Of a stretch of DNA of 64,000 bases, positions 16,875 through 26,278 are shown one piece after another; the stretch's first letter is position 1, and the number at the start of each line of letters is the position of its first letter. The notes beneath the pieces are model-generated. The model was given only the letters and a program-made list of their open reading frames with translations. It was not told where the DNA came from and ran no database searches. The translations under genes were made by a program, and so were the position numbers. The stretch is taken from contig NZ_JAMOZL010000013.1 in the NCBI RefSeq assembly GCF_023667495.1, positions 214,491 to 278,490 on the forward strand, read 5' to 3'. Origin of the DNA: Dyadobacter sp. MSC1_007. GTDB lineage: Bacteria > Bacteroidota > Bacteroidia > Cytophagales > Spirosomataceae.

Positions 16875-17981
16875 ATGAAATCAGTTTACGGATTCCTTTT
16901 GTTGCTGTTTCTGACAGCTTCTTTTGCGCAGGCTACCCATTTAAAAGGCGGAGAAATAATTGCTACCTATATTTCAGGGACAACTTATTCTATCAAAGCC
17001 CGGTTATATCTTGATATGCAGAATGGCGAGGGCGCTGCTAATGCCTTGACGTCGGTCGTAGCTTGCATGGGCGACGGGAACACAAAAGAACTTACGAGGA
17101 CAAGCATTTCTCCCCTACCTTTGTCTCACGTCTCCGTTGCTGAATTTGAAGCCAAATATACTTTCCCGTCTGCCGGCATTTTCCAGATTGCCGTATCGCT
17201 CGACAACCGCAGTGGCGGCATGCTTAATCTGCCCAATTCAATGGGGACCTCACAGTTTATCTGGACGGTGATCAATACGCAATCCCCGAATTCCACCCCG
17301 GTGCTTCCATATCTTGCCTTTGTAGCCGGTGTGCGGCAGGTGTTTACAATAGACCTCAAACCTACCGTTCTGGATCCTGACAGCATTAGCGCCCGCGTGG
17401 CGCGTGTCAGCAAGCCATCGCCCGGTGCGTGCGGAGTTAGAATGCTGGACCATACTTACCTTTTTCCCAACGAAATCAGTGCAACCGGAACTTTCAAGAT
17501 AGAGCCGGCCACCAACCAGCTTGTATGGAAGGCGCCCGAAATGATAGGCGAGTACATTTTCGCGATGGTGGTAACTGAATGGCGGAATGGCGTAAAAGTA
17601 TCGGAAAGCTACCGGGAAGGCGTCATTTCAGTGATCGATAAACCAGGTGAAACCGTTCAGGTGCCCCCCTATGAATCGTCCGAATATGGCGGCGTGATCA
17701 CCGCGGTTCCGAAAGGCAAGTCGGTCGAAATGACAATGGCCGTGGAGGCTTACCCGGTGCCAACCCAGGATTTTGTGACTGTAAAAGCTTACAGCAAAAA
17801 GCGAGCGATCATCCGTTTGGAGCTCATCGACATGAATGGCCGCATTGTCCGCGAAATCGCCAGTAAGACACCTGAGATATTGGTGCAGGAAGAATTTGAT
17901 ATGCGAAATTTAGTGAAGGGCATGTATCTGATCCGGGCCAGCAATGCAACCGACGCAGTTACACAGAAGGTTGTCCGCTAG
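16875..17981 (+). CDS. Secreted protein with C-terminal type IX secretion sorting domain
   Basis: The 368-residue protein has a signal peptide (MKSVYGFLLLLFLTASFAQA) followed by THLKGGEIIATYISG, a start often seen in gliding-motility-associated or PKD-like surface proteins of Bacteroidota. The last 80 residues (AYPVPTQDFVTVKAYS, IRLELIDMNGRIVREI, LVKGMYLIRASN, QKVVR) form a type A T9SS sorting domain, which directs export across the outer membrane and is then removed. No enzymatic motif is seen in the middle. It is a single gene closed by a strong terminator. Confidence 0.85.
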   Translation: MKSVYGFLLLLFLTASFAQATHLKGGEIIATYISGTTYSIKARLYLDMQNGEGAANALTSVVACMGDGNTKELTRTSISPLPLSHVSVAEFEAKYTFPSAGIFQIAVSLDNRSGGMLNLPNSMGTSQFIWTVINTQSPNSTPVLPYLAFVAGVRQVFTIDLKPTVLDPDSISARVARVSKPSPGACGVRMLDHTYLFPNEISATGTFKIEPATNQLVWKAPEMIGEYIFAMVVTEWRNGVKVSESYREGVISVIDKPGETVQVPPYESSEYGGVITAVPKGKSVEMTMAVEAYPVPTQDFVTVKAYSKKRAIIRLELIDMNGRIVREIASKTPEILVQEEFDMRNLVKGMYLIRASNATDAVTQKVVR

Positions 17982-18092
17982 TGTATTGACGCCAAGTAGT
18001 GGTATAAAACGAAAAAATCGTCGTATGGTTAATATAGTTGTTTTAGGTGAAATCTGATTTCACGTATTACCATAGGTTAATTATTAACAGAA

Positions 18093-18128
18093 AAGCGGCA
18101 GGTTTCTTAACCTGCCGCTTTCTTTTTT
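18093..18128 (+). terminator. Intrinsic terminator
   Basis: A perfect 12-bp GC-rich stem (AAGCGGCAGGTT at 18093-18104 with its complement at 18109-18120), a 4-nt loop and a following TCTTTTTT make this a textbook rho-independent terminator. It ends the T9SS gene and may also act weakly on the convergent hydrolase gene. Confidence 0.9.
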
Positions 18129-18149
18129 ACTTGTGTCGCCTTTGGAAAT

Positions 18150-19064
18150 TCAATTTCCCAGCTGGCCGCCCCTGGCGTTGATATCCACCGAGGTGATCTT
18201 CTCCTGGAACATGCGGCTTTTTAAAAGCATCTCCTTAATCATGGTTGCATGCGAAAACGTAATCATATGGCCTGCATTGTAAAGAAATATGTACTGCGCG
18301 CGCTTGCTTTTGATGTGTTTTTTAGCAAAATCAATATTTGCCGGATCGGCGATCCAGTCGTTGCCTCCCTGAATGACCGTAGTAGGTACCCTGAGGTTTT
18401 CCCAAACAGGCAGAAGCTTTCTCAGCTCGTCGGCATGACTATACTTTTCGGCGGTAGCAGTATTGAATGAACCGGGCAAAAATAACTGCACAAGCGAGTT
18501 TCTGCCCCACTTCGAGAACCAATAAAATTTTTCTTTGTCCGGATCAATTACCGGCGATATCATAATCAGCTCTTTGACTTTATCAGGGGCCAGTGAAGCA
18601 AGCTTGGCTGCAATGGGGGCACCATAGGACCTGCCCAGGACGATCACCTTCTCGTCACTTTTATTCAAATTGAAAACCGGGAGTAATGCATTGGCCTGCG
18701 TAGCGATGGATGTCACAAACCTTTTCTTCTTTAGTCTCGATTTACCATATCCCACCCTGTCAACGGAAACAATATGAAAATGCTTCTGGAGATCCGCATC
18801 GTCCATCAGGTTCATATACCCCCAAAGTGACCCCGGCGCTCCGTGGATCAGCAGCAGCATCGGCAGTGTATCGGCACCAATGCTGGCAATGCAAAGCGAA
18901 AGTGTGTCATTTCTGATGAATATCTCGGTCGGTTTGACCTTTTTATCCGCATAATGCCGCCTAACCTCCTTCGCAGAAATAATGTACCGGGAGAAACAAG
19001 AACTCAGAGAGGCAGACAGAAATAGAAAAAATACAACCGACCGCAGGAATTTAAAACTTAACAT
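18150..19064 (-). CDS. Alpha/beta-hydrolase lipoprotein
   Basis: The 304-residue protein has a lipoprotein signal (hydrophobic segment then SLSSC, Cys near residue 22), so it is probably tethered in the cell envelope. The hydrolase core shows LLIHGAPGS (oxyanion), the nucleophile Ser in LGRSYGAPI, Asp in GGNDWIAD and His in NAGHMITF. The substrate is unknown; lipase, esterase or proline-iminopeptidase-like roles are all possible. It converges on the T9SS gene and diverges from cysE across 198 bp, in which I see no further gene. Confidence 0.85.
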   Translation of the reverse strand: MLSFKFLRSVVFFLFLSASLSSCFSRYIISAKEVRRHYADKKVKPTEIFIRNDTLSLCIASIGADTLPMLLLIHGAPGSLWGYMNLMDDADLQKHFHIVSVDRVGYGKSRLKKKRFVTSIATQANALLPVFNLNKSDEKVIVLGRSYGAPIAAKLASLAPDKVKELIMISPVIDPDKEKFYWFSKWGRNSLVQLFLPGSFNTATAEKYSHADELRKLLPVWENLRVPTTVIQGGNDWIADPANIDFAKKHIKSKRAQYIFLYNAGHMITFSHATMIKEMLLKSRMFQEKITSVDINARGGQLGN

Positions 19065-19262
19065 ATGCCCTTATGATTCTTGCCTTATTTCCTAAATTCA
19101 CAGGATATTTCAATATACGACTTTCGAAGGATAAAAGTCCGCCGTTCCGGTGTTTTTTAAAAAGAAAATACCGTGACAAAATTTTTCAGTGCGTTTCTGT
19201 GTTCAGTATTCAAAACGAATGCCAGTCCGGATTTAACGGTGTAGTTCAACCTCTATTTTTTG

Positions 19263-20096
19263 ATGACAGCCAACCAGCAAGAACTTTTCTTTCACCGCCT
19301 TACCGCGCAAAACGAAAAATACCGGTACAAGTTGCCGTCCAGGCAGGACGCGGGAAAATTCATTCAGAACCTGATCAATTTCCTTTTTCCGATCAGTAAG
19401 GATTGCCCCAGCTGCCCCAGCAAGGACCTGGCCATGAAATATGCAGATTTACGGCATGATCTGGACTGCATGCTGCAACCGCTCATGCCTCAGCTCCAGC
19501 GGGAGACGAACGATATTCTGGACGATATATTCGCCCAGATTCCGGGTATCTACGAAAGCCTGCTCAAGGACGCCAAATCAATCACGGATAACGATCCCGC
19601 CTCAGTAAGCATTGAGGAGGTGATTTCGGTTTATCCGGGTTTTATGGCCATTGCCGTTTACCGTTTCGCGCATTCTTTTGCCAAATGCGGAATCCCGTTG
19701 CTGCCGCGCATGCTCACCGAGTTTGCTCACAGCCAGACCGGTATCGACATCCATCCCAATGCAACCATAGGCCATTCTTTTTTCATTGACCATGGGACGG
19801 GGGTCGTCATCGGCGAAACCACACACATCGGAAATAATGTAAAGCTTTACCAGGGAGTTACACTAGGCGCCACGCATGTATCGAAGTCGCTTGCATCGCA
19901 CAAGCGCCATCCTACGATTGAAGATAATGTAGTGGTTTATGCCAATGCGACCATTCTGGGCGGAGAGACGGTGATCGGTCACGATTCTGTGATTGGCGGA
20001 AATGCGTGGTTAGTAAGAAGCGTACCTCCATACTCGCTGGTTTACCACCAAAGCAAGATAGAGATACGCCAGCATTCTACACCGTCTGTTACATAA
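19263..20096 (+). CDS. cysE: Serine O-acetyltransferase
   Basis: The 277-residue enzyme makes O-acetylserine from serine and acetyl-CoA, the first committed step of cysteine synthesis. An N-terminal helical domain (about 1-150) is followed by the left-handed beta-helix with HPNATIGHSFFIDHGTG, VVIGETTHIG and KLYQGVTLGA, then KRHPTIED and GNAWLV. The conserved catalytic Asp/His of FIDHG is present. The ATG at 19263 is chosen over the TTG immediately before it. Its last 8 bases overlap the convergent TetR gene. No sulfur-assimilation partners lie nearby. Confidence 0.92.
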   Translation: MTANQQELFFHRLTAQNEKYRYKLPSRQDAGKFIQNLINFLFPISKDCPSCPSKDLAMKYADLRHDLDCMLQPLMPQLQRETNDILDDIFAQIPGIYESLLKDAKSITDNDPASVSIEEVISVYPGFMAIAVYRFAHSFAKCGIPLLPRMLTEFAHSQTGIDIHPNATIGHSFFIDHGTGVVIGETTHIGNNVKLYQGVTLGATHVSKSLASHKRHPTIEDNVVVYANATILGGETVIGHDSVIGGNAWLVRSVPPYSLVYHQSKIEIRQHSTPSVT

Positions 20097-20682
20097 TGCT
20101 CCGGATAAATCTCCGGACACCTTCCATATAAACAGGTTCCGCCTGCGTAAACGCGTAGCGCGGCTGGGTGGTCATTGTAATGCTAATAAATCCGAATGTG
20201 AGGCACCACCATTCATAGTAGGTTTTGGTGACCGCCTCGCCTGATTTAGGACGCAGACCCGCAATCATCTCCCAAACCGGATTGTCTTTAATGCTCATCG
20301 CCTGGGAATAAGCCTTCTTGGAATCACAATATGCCCCTTCCAGGTTGAACATCACCTGAAATACTTCCGGATTCTCGACGGCGAAATGCCATATGCTTTG
20401 CGCAACCTCCACCAATTGTTTTTGGGGGTTGCTGAAATGTCCTTTTATCTTGACAAACTCAGTCTGCAGGTAATCGAACCCTTCCATACGGATTGCTTCG
20501 AGAAGCTTGTCCTTACTTTCAAAATATTCGTAGAGAATAGGCGGGCTATATTCAATCACCTCGGCAATTTTGCGAATCGAAACAGCGGTCCACCCGTCTT
20601 CACGAGCTATCTCCCTGGCTGTTTTAACGATATCTGAGCGTACCTGTATCCTAAGCCGCTCTCTTCGCTCTACTATCCCCAT
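20089..20682 (-). CDS. TetR/AcrR-family transcriptional regulator
   Basis: The 197-residue protein has an N-terminal helix-turn-helix (about residues 10-60: IVKTAREIAREDGWTAVS, IRKIAEVIEYSPPILYEYF) and a C-terminal ligand-binding region with a WHG-like pattern (YYEWWCLTFGF). The ligand and target genes cannot be told. It faces away from the PPK-like gene's 3' end and may regulate itself: the 206 bp upstream contain an AT-rich near-palindrome around TATAATGATATA. I see no other gene in that gap. Confidence 0.9.
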   Translation of the reverse strand: MGIVERRERLRIQVRSDIVKTAREIAREDGWTAVSIRKIAEVIEYSPPILYEYFESKDKLLEAIRMEGFDYLQTEFVKIKGHFSNPQKQLVEVAQSIWHFAVENPEVFQVMFNLEGAYCDSKKAYSQAMSIKDNPVWEMIAGLRPKSGEAVTKTYYEWWCLTFGFISITMTTQPRYAFTQAEPVYMEGVRRFIRSIM

Positions 20683-20888
20683 ACTTCAAAATGTCTTTTA
20701 TGATTGATTCAGAATGATATGTCTCCAAATATAATGATATAGACCTTACGGCTCAAGGGCAGGCGAGGCTGCCTCAAGAAAAAAAACACTCATTTTTTCT
20801 TTATGTTTTCTACAAACACCGTCCATTAAATCTGACGGCAGATTCGAAAATTTTATAGGTGTAAAATTTTTTTAAGCCGCTAAAAAGC

Positions 20889-22988
20889 TTATATTTCTGA
20901 ACGACGTATAGGGCCATTTCGCTCGATCTTTTCCGCCTGACGGTAATTTGCTTCTTGTGCCCGCACCTTGCCGCGCGAGTCATCCGAGATTCGCAGGTTG
21001 TTCTGATAAAGGTCTAGCCGCACCGACTTCTGATTGTCATTCACATAGTTCCGCAACACGGTCCGGACCTGATTTTTCAACGCTTCATCCAGCACTGGAA
21101 AGCATATATCGATCCTGCGGTGGAAGTTCCGGTGGGTCCAGTCGCAGGATGACAGGAACAGCTCATCGTTGCCCCGGTTACCAAAATGAAAGATGCGTGT
21201 ATTCTCGATGTACCGGTCTATATGCCTGCTAACCAGGATATTATCACTGATCGAAGGCAAGCCCGAGATCAACCCGCAGCTTTCGCTGGTAATAATGTGC
21301 ACGGGAACACCGGCCTGGCCGGCCTGGTAGAGTTTATCGATCAGAATATGATCCTGCAATTGGTTGATCTTGATGGTTATAAAGCACTTCAAGCCTGCAT
21401 TGCAATTGGCTATCTCGCGGTCGATAAGGTCCAGCAATCTCTTTTGAAGATTAAACTGCGTCACATATAAATAATTGAAAGGAAGATATTTGTATTTTTT
21501 CGGCTCGTCCTCGGTGGACAAGTAGCCGAACAATAGTTCTAATTCGTTGGTTAGCTCCCGGTGGCAAGTCAGCAAGGCATGATCAACGATTTCCCGGCTG
21601 GTAAGTCTGTAAAATCCGCCGGTCCCCAGAAATGCGTAACGCTCCCACCCTTTCTGTACCTTCCGCTTGACCAACGCCATCTTGCCATGCACCTTAAGTC
21701 CGGGCACACTCAGTAAAATCTTCACACCCGCGTCACGCATTTTTTTTGACCATTGCAGGTTTTCCTGGATATCCAGTTTAGTATTGAGCTCCACATAGGT
21801 CGTTACGCGCTTGCCATTCCTCGACGCGCTGATAAGGGAATTTAGAATGAATGAATTAGGGCTTATTTTGTAAAGCGATACATGAATTTCACGTACATGC
21901 GGGTCAACTGCGGCCTCGTTGAAAAAGCGAACGATCGGCTCGTAGGATTGATAAGGCAAATGCAGCAATTGGTCCGCCTGCTGGATTGACTCAAATACTG
22001 ACTTTGTTTCGTCGAATTCCGGATTTTGAACAGCACGCTGCGTCGGGTAATCCAGTCGCCGGGAGAGCGCGGGAAACTTGGCAAGATCCTGCATCAGCAG
22101 ATAATCGCCGCGCTCATGAAAGTCATTCATGGGGATAGCCGCCTTGCTGACCAGGTATTCGCGGATGTAAAGCGGCATTCCCGACTCATAGAAATACTGT
22201 GATGGCTGAACAAAATTCCGCTTTTCCAACTGTTTGAGTATCCTTTGTGCGATTGGCATGGGATATTCGTCTTCAATGCTCAGCTCGGTTTCCCTTTCCA
22301 CACGTACCGCATAACTTTCCAGAATATTGTACCCCGGGAACAACAGCGGCAAATTCTCCCTGATTACGTCTTCCATAAAGGCAACATGCCGTTTCCCATC
22401 CCATTCAGGCAGTTCCAAAAACCGCCCGTACGGCTCACTAGGGACATTAACGGTCGCATACCAGTCTTCCTCTGCGTCTTCGCTATGCTGCATTCTGACC
22501 ACCAGATAAAGCTGTTTGGATTCAAATGCAGGCGTTTTCAATGTCCGACGGCTATCCAGAAAGACGGGCTGCAAATACCTGAAAAGTTTATCAATAAAGA
22601 ACTTTCTGAGAAATCCCTGATGCTCTGCGGCGAACGTCTCCCGGTAATACAAATGCACACCCTGTTCATTCAATGCCGGAAGGATCGCACCGCTCAGAAT
22701 ATCGTTAAATTCCCTCAGTTGGTTCTCTACCGTTTCGTAGATGTGTTCCAGAAGAGACTCGGGAAATATATTCAGTTTCGAACGGATGTCGTTGCTCACC
22801 TCACCCATCGCCAGCAGGTTCGGGATCCGCACCCGGTAGAACTCTTTGGTCTGATAGGCATAAATCCCAAGGAACCGCAGCCGCTCCCTTACCGGTACTG
22901 TTTCGTCGTTTGCTTCGAGCAACAACCTGTAATTATTCGAAAGCCAGCTTAGATTGGTATCAAAGTAAGGATAGGCAACGTCGATCAT
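20889..22988 (-). CDS. Polyphosphate-kinase-1-like protein with divergent active site
   Basis: The 699-residue protein aligns over its length with PPK1, which polymerises ATP phosphate into polyphosphate. The N-terminal domain (PYFDTNLSWLSNNYR), head domain and two phospholipase-D-like C-terminal domains are all there. His434 in LKVHGKMALV matches the E. coli phospho-acceptor His435. Other key positions differ: the E. coli His592 site (FLEH-type) reads RYIENTRIF, the His454 site reads YAFLGTGGF, and the Arg375 and Arg405 sites are lysines (SLYKIS, ELNTKLD). The ATG at 22988 gives the family N-terminus. It may be a paralogue with altered activity, so I leave the symbol blank. Confidence 0.85.
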   Translation of the reverse strand: MIDVAYPYFDTNLSWLSNNYRLLLEANDETVPVRERLRFLGIYAYQTKEFYRVRIPNLLAMGEVSNDIRSKLNIFPESLLEHIYETVENQLREFNDILSGAILPALNEQGVHLYYRETFAAEHQGFLRKFFIDKLFRYLQPVFLDSRRTLKTPAFESKQLYLVVRMQHSEDAEEDWYATVNVPSEPYGRFLELPEWDGKRHVAFMEDVIRENLPLLFPGYNILESYAVRVERETELSIEDEYPMPIAQRILKQLEKRNFVQPSQYFYESGMPLYIREYLVSKAAIPMNDFHERGDYLLMQDLAKFPALSRRLDYPTQRAVQNPEFDETKSVFESIQQADQLLHLPYQSYEPIVRFFNEAAVDPHVREIHVSLYKISPNSFILNSLISASRNGKRVTTYVELNTKLDIQENLQWSKKMRDAGVKILLSVPGLKVHGKMALVKRKVQKGWERYAFLGTGGFYRLTSREIVDHALLTCHRELTNELELLFGYLSTEDEPKKYKYLPFNYLYVTQFNLQKRLLDLIDREIANCNAGLKCFITIKINQLQDHILIDKLYQAGQAGVPVHIITSESCGLISGLPSISDNILVSRHIDRYIENTRIFHFGNRGNDELFLSSCDWTHRNFHRRIDICFPVLDEALKNQVRTVLRNYVNDNQKSVRLDLYQNNLRISDDSRGKVRAQEANYRQAEKIERNGPIRRSEI

Positions 22989-23050
22989 TGAGTGTGGTGT
23001 AAAAGATCCAAAATTTGCTACAATATAAATACATTTGGCGGGTAAGGATA

Positions 23051-23058
23051 TAACTTTG
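23051..23058 (+). promoter_or_regulatory. Candidate -7 element for the aldo/keto reductase gene
   Basis: TAACTTTG matches TAnnTTTG exactly. A second exact match, TACATTTG, lies at 23030-23037. Both are in the 142-bp divergent spacer between the PPK-like gene and the reductase, and neither has an ideally spaced TTTG. Confidence 0.4.
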
Positions 23059-23130
23059 CAACACAAAAATTAACCGTGTTCGGCAAGCATCCGGAGCTAT
23101 ATCTACATCGAAAATTTAAATTAAATCACT

Positions 23131-24153
23131 ATGCGTTATCAATTATTGGGCCGGTCAGGTTTAAGGGTTTCAGAGATTTGCCTGGGTACAATGACCTTCG
23201 GCAAGGAATGGGGCTGGGGAGCAGATAAACATGAAAGCTTTAAGATATTTGAGACATTCGCCAACGCGGGGGGTAATTTCATCGATACAGCCAACCGCTA
23301 TACAGAAGGCTCCTCGGAAAAATATGTCGGAGAATTCATCGAAACAGATCGCGATCATTGGGTGCTGGCCACCAAGTTTACCCTCAAAGACCGCAACGAT
23401 GATCTGAATTTCGCCGGTAACCATCGCAAAAACATGATGCGGTCGGTCACATCCAGCCTCAAACGCCTTAATACTGAGTACATTGACTTGCTATGGGTGC
23501 ATATGTGGGACAATACCACGCCCACCGAAGAGGTCATGCGCGGGCTGGACGACCTGGTTTCCAGGGGTATCGTGCATTATATCGGCATTTCTGACACGCC
23601 AGCCTGGATCGTCTCACAGGCTAACACCATTGCAGATTTCCGCGGGTGGAATGCATTTGCAGCCATTCAGTTTGAATACTCGCTTTTGCAGCGTACCCCG
23701 GAGCGAGACTTGCTTCCGATGGCAAAGGCGCTGGACCTGGCTGTAACGCCATGGGGCGCGATCGGCGGCGGCGCATTAACAGGAAAATATTTAAGGGGAG
23801 AAACCGGTCGCGTCCCTGACCATAGCGCCCGCAGGAGCGAGCATAGTAGCGCAATTGCCCAGACTGTGGTGGATGTGGCCGCTGAGCTCGGTGTTACGCC
23901 TGCTCAGGTAGCCATCAATTGGACTCGTCACCGCGACCAGGTCATGATCCCTATTATTGGCGCTTCCAAAGAGGCTCAGCTGATAGATTCCATCGGCTGT
24001 CTGAACTTCCGGCTTCCCGAAGATGCCCTGAAAAAACTCAATGAAGTAAGCAAGATTGAACTAGGCTTCCCACACGAGTTTTTGAAATCCGACGGCGTAA
24101 AAGAGGAAGCCTTCGGGGGACTTTTTGAAAGCCTTGATAATCATAGGCAGTAA
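23131..24153 (+). CDS. Aldo/keto reductase
   Basis: The 340-residue TIM-barrel oxidoreductase starts MRYQLLGRSGLRVSEICLGT and carries the catalytic set: Asp and Tyr in FIDTANRY, Lys in VLATKF and His in DLLWVHMWD. The C-terminal NADPH-binding part is IPIIGASKEAQL. It belongs to the YajO/YhdN-like group acting on small aldehydes or ketones. It is a single gene convergent with pyrE, with a long hairpin between them. Confidence 0.92.
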   Translation: MRYQLLGRSGLRVSEICLGTMTFGKEWGWGADKHESFKIFETFANAGGNFIDTANRYTEGSSEKYVGEFIETDRDHWVLATKFTLKDRNDDLNFAGNHRKNMMRSVTSSLKRLNTEYIDLLWVHMWDNTTPTEEVMRGLDDLVSRGIVHYIGISDTPAWIVSQANTIADFRGWNAFAAIQFEYSLLQRTPERDLLPMAKALDLAVTPWGAIGGGALTGKYLRGETGRVPDHSARRSEHSSAIAQTVVDVAAELGVTPAQVAINWTRHRDQVMIPIIGASKEAQLIDSIGCLNFRLPEDALKKLNEVSKIELGFPHEFLKSDGVKEEAFGGLFESLDNHRQ

Positions 24154-24171
24154 ATGCTTTGGGCCATAGCC

Positions 24172-24232
24172 TGTAAGCTTTAGGCTATAAGCTGTGGGCC
24201 GTAAGCCTATAGCATATAGCCTAAAGCTTACA
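24172..24232. repeat. Long inverted repeat between convergent genes
   Basis: Two perfect 18-nt arms (TGTAAGCTTTAGGCTATA at 24172-24189 and its complement at 24215-24232) enclose a 25-nt loop, which is itself made of similar AAGC/GGCTATA pieces. The second arm ends two bases before the pyrE stop. It probably serves as a two-way terminator; the internal repetition suggests growth by slippage of a heptamer-like unit. Confidence 0.75.
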
Positions 24233-24233
24233 G

Positions 24234-24872
24234 CTATTTCCAACTCTCCGGCGCGGTCCGCCAGGCGGTCAGGCTTTGTACTTGTGACTCAGTGATATAA
24301 TTATGTTCGAGCGCTGTCTCAATCAGGGCGTTGTAGTTGCTGATCGTATGGAGCTTGACATTCTTAGCAGCGAAATTGCTGGCTGCAACCTCAAATCCAT
24401 ACGTGAATATGGCTACCATTCCGGCGACTTCGATTCCTGCTTCACGTAATACGTCCACCACTTTTAACGAACTTCCACCAGTCGAGATCAGATCTTCAAC
24501 GATGACTACGGACTGACCCTTTTCGAGTCTCCCTTCGATCTGATTGCCCATACCATGTTTTTTGGGCTCCGGGCGCACGTAAGCGAAGGGCAGCTCGAGA
24601 ACGTCGGCTACCAGGGCGCCCTGCGCTATTCCGCCTGTGGCAACACCTACTACAGCATGTACGTCGGGATATTCGTTCCGGATAAGGTCTGCCAGGGTTT
24701 TCTTAATGAACGTCCGGGTATCAGGGTAGGATAACGCCACGCGGTTATCACAATAAATGGGTGACAACCAGCCGGAGCTCCATTGGAAAGGCTTGTCAGG
24801 GCTTAGTTTGATGGCCTGCGCTTCGAGCAGCAACTCTGCTATTCTTTTATTGATATCCAGATCGTTTGACAT
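24234..24872 (-). CDS. pyrE: Orotate phosphoribosyltransferase
   Basis: The 212-residue enzyme joins orotate and PRPP to give OMP in pyrimidine synthesis. The PRPP-binding motif is VVIVEDLISTGGSSL (about residues 120-134), and RPEPKKHGMGNQIEG forms the catalytic loop with its conserved lysines. Length and motifs are complete. Its ATG follows directly on the stop of the upstream membrane-protein gene with no gap, so the two are co-transcribed. Confidence 0.95.
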   Translation of the reverse strand: MSNDLDINKRIAELLLEAQAIKLSPDKPFQWSSGWLSPIYCDNRVALSYPDTRTFIKKTLADLIRNEYPDVHAVVGVATGGIAQGALVADVLELPFAYVRPEPKKHGMGNQIEGRLEKGQSVVIVEDLISTGGSSLKVVDVLREAGIEVAGMVAIFTYGFEVAASNFAAKNVKLHTISNYNALIETALEHNYITESQVQSLTAWRTAPESWK

Positions 24873-26177
24873 TTACTCTTCGGATTCGTCCTGTTTTTTA
24901 TGGTTAATAACTAAAAGCTTATCAATCCGGCTGCGGTCCATATCGACCACCTCGAACTCAAAGTGTTTCCAGGTAAATTTTTCGCCGGTCTGTGGAATGT
25001 TTTCAAGAATATGCAGCACAAAACCGCCTAGCGTGTTAAAACCCGCCAATTCCCGGCGTTCGGTCTCATGCATATTTATACTGAAATATTGAAGGAAATC
25101 GTCAAAAGGTAGCTGCGCATCCACCAGATAGCTTCCATCATCCCTTCTGACAATCTCGGATGCTTCTTCAATGTCTTCGGAGATGTCCCCTACCAGCGCG
25201 TCCATGATGTCGTGCATGGTAACCACACCGAGCGTGCCGCCGTATTCGTCGACTATGATCCCGAAATAAACCCGTTGTTCCTTAAATTTTTCAAGCGCCT
25301 GATAGGCCCGGTTGCTTTCGGGCAGGTATACAGGGTCGCGTGCGATGACGTTTAGATTGGCCATTTGCGCTTCTATATCGGTTGCAATAAGGTCTTTCAC
25401 ATACACCAACCCAACCACTTCATCTACTGTACCGCGGCAAACGGGGTAGATCGAATGACGGGAATCAAATATTTTAGCCTTGTTTTCTTCTACGGTATCA
25501 TCCAGGTCGAGCCATACAATCTCCTGCCGGTTGGTCATTAGCGAGGTTACCTTTCTATCGCCAAGCTGAAATACATTGTGTACGATTTCCTGCTCGATCT
25601 CTTCGAAGACACCGCCCGAAGTTCCTTCCTGGATCAGGCTCTTGATTTCTTCCTCAGTTACCGCGTTCTCCGATTGTTTGATATTCAATAATCTGATAAT
25701 CAAATCACTGGAAAAACCCAATAATGCAATGAACGGCGCGGTTGCTTTGGAAAGCAGGTTCATCGGGGTGGCCATTACCTTTGAAATCGCCTCCGGATTT
25801 GACATACCAATCCTTTTCGGCACAAGCTCCCCGAGTACCAATGACAAGTAGGTTATCAAGACCAGTACGCAACCCACAGCCACTGAATGGCTGTACGGCA
25901 ACAGCAAAGGAATAGAGGCAACGACCTTTTCAAAGTCGGAAGTGATATTATCACCACTATACATACCTGTTAGCAAACCGATCAGTGTTATACCGATCTG
26001 CACGGTGGAAAGGAATCTGGTTGGGGAGTTGGCGAGGTTCAATGCAGCTTTGGCGCTGGAATCGCCATTCTTTGCTGCTGCTTCAAGTCGGGATTTTCTG
26101 GATGAAACAAGTGCTATCTCTGACATGGAAAATAAGCCATTGACAAGCACCAAAAGTAAAATTATTAGGAGTTCCAA
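24873..26177 (-). CDS. CNNM/CBS-domain membrane protein (hemolysin C / CorB family)
   Basis: The 434-residue protein has an N-terminal CNNM (DUF21) membrane domain of about 190 residues (LLVLVNGLFSMSEIALVS, PTRFLSTVQIGITLIGLL). A pair of CBS domains follows (about 205-330, MTNRQEIVWLDLDD, GVVTMHDIMDALVGDI), then a C-terminal CorC/HlyC domain (GFNTLGGFVLHILENIPQ). Relatives transport Mg2+ or act in ion homeostasis; the hemolysin name is historical. It lies immediately upstream of pyrE. GldE of gliding bacteria is a related protein, but no other gliding gene is here. Confidence 0.88.
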   Translation of the reverse strand: MELLIILLLVLVNGLFSMSEIALVSSRKSRLEAAAKNGDSSAKAALNLANSPTRFLSTVQIGITLIGLLTGMYSGDNITSDFEKVVASIPLLLPYSHSVAVGCVLVLITYLSLVLGELVPKRIGMSNPEAISKVMATPMNLLSKATAPFIALLGFSSDLIIRLLNIKQSENAVTEEEIKSLIQEGTSGGVFEEIEQEIVHNVFQLGDRKVTSLMTNRQEIVWLDLDDTVEENKAKIFDSRHSIYPVCRGTVDEVVGLVYVKDLIATDIEAQMANLNVIARDPVYLPESNRAYQALEKFKEQRVYFGIIVDEYGGTLGVVTMHDIMDALVGDISEDIEEASEIVRRDDGSYLVDAQLPFDDFLQYFSINMHETERRELAGFNTLGGFVLHILENIPQTGEKFTWKHFEFEVVDMDRSRIDKLLVINHKKQDESEE

Positions 26178-26244
26178 GAACTGTTCATTTGTTACAAAGA
26201 CAAATTTATCAATAATAATCTCTGCCTAAACTAAACTCTTTACT

Positions 26245-26252
26245 TAATTTTG
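26245..26252 (+). promoter_or_regulatory. Candidate -7 element for the NUDIX gene
   Basis: TAATTTTG matches TAnnTTTG exactly, 26 bases before the ATG at 26279. The -33 element is not clear. Confidence 0.4.
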
Positions 26253-26278
26253 GCATCGATTCACGTACCCATTCTAAA

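Noticed and set aside
22245..22952. 235-codon open frame opposite the PPK-like gene
   Set aside because: It lies fully antisense to a well-conserved gene, has no family-like motif, and such frames are common shadows in GC-balanced coding DNA.
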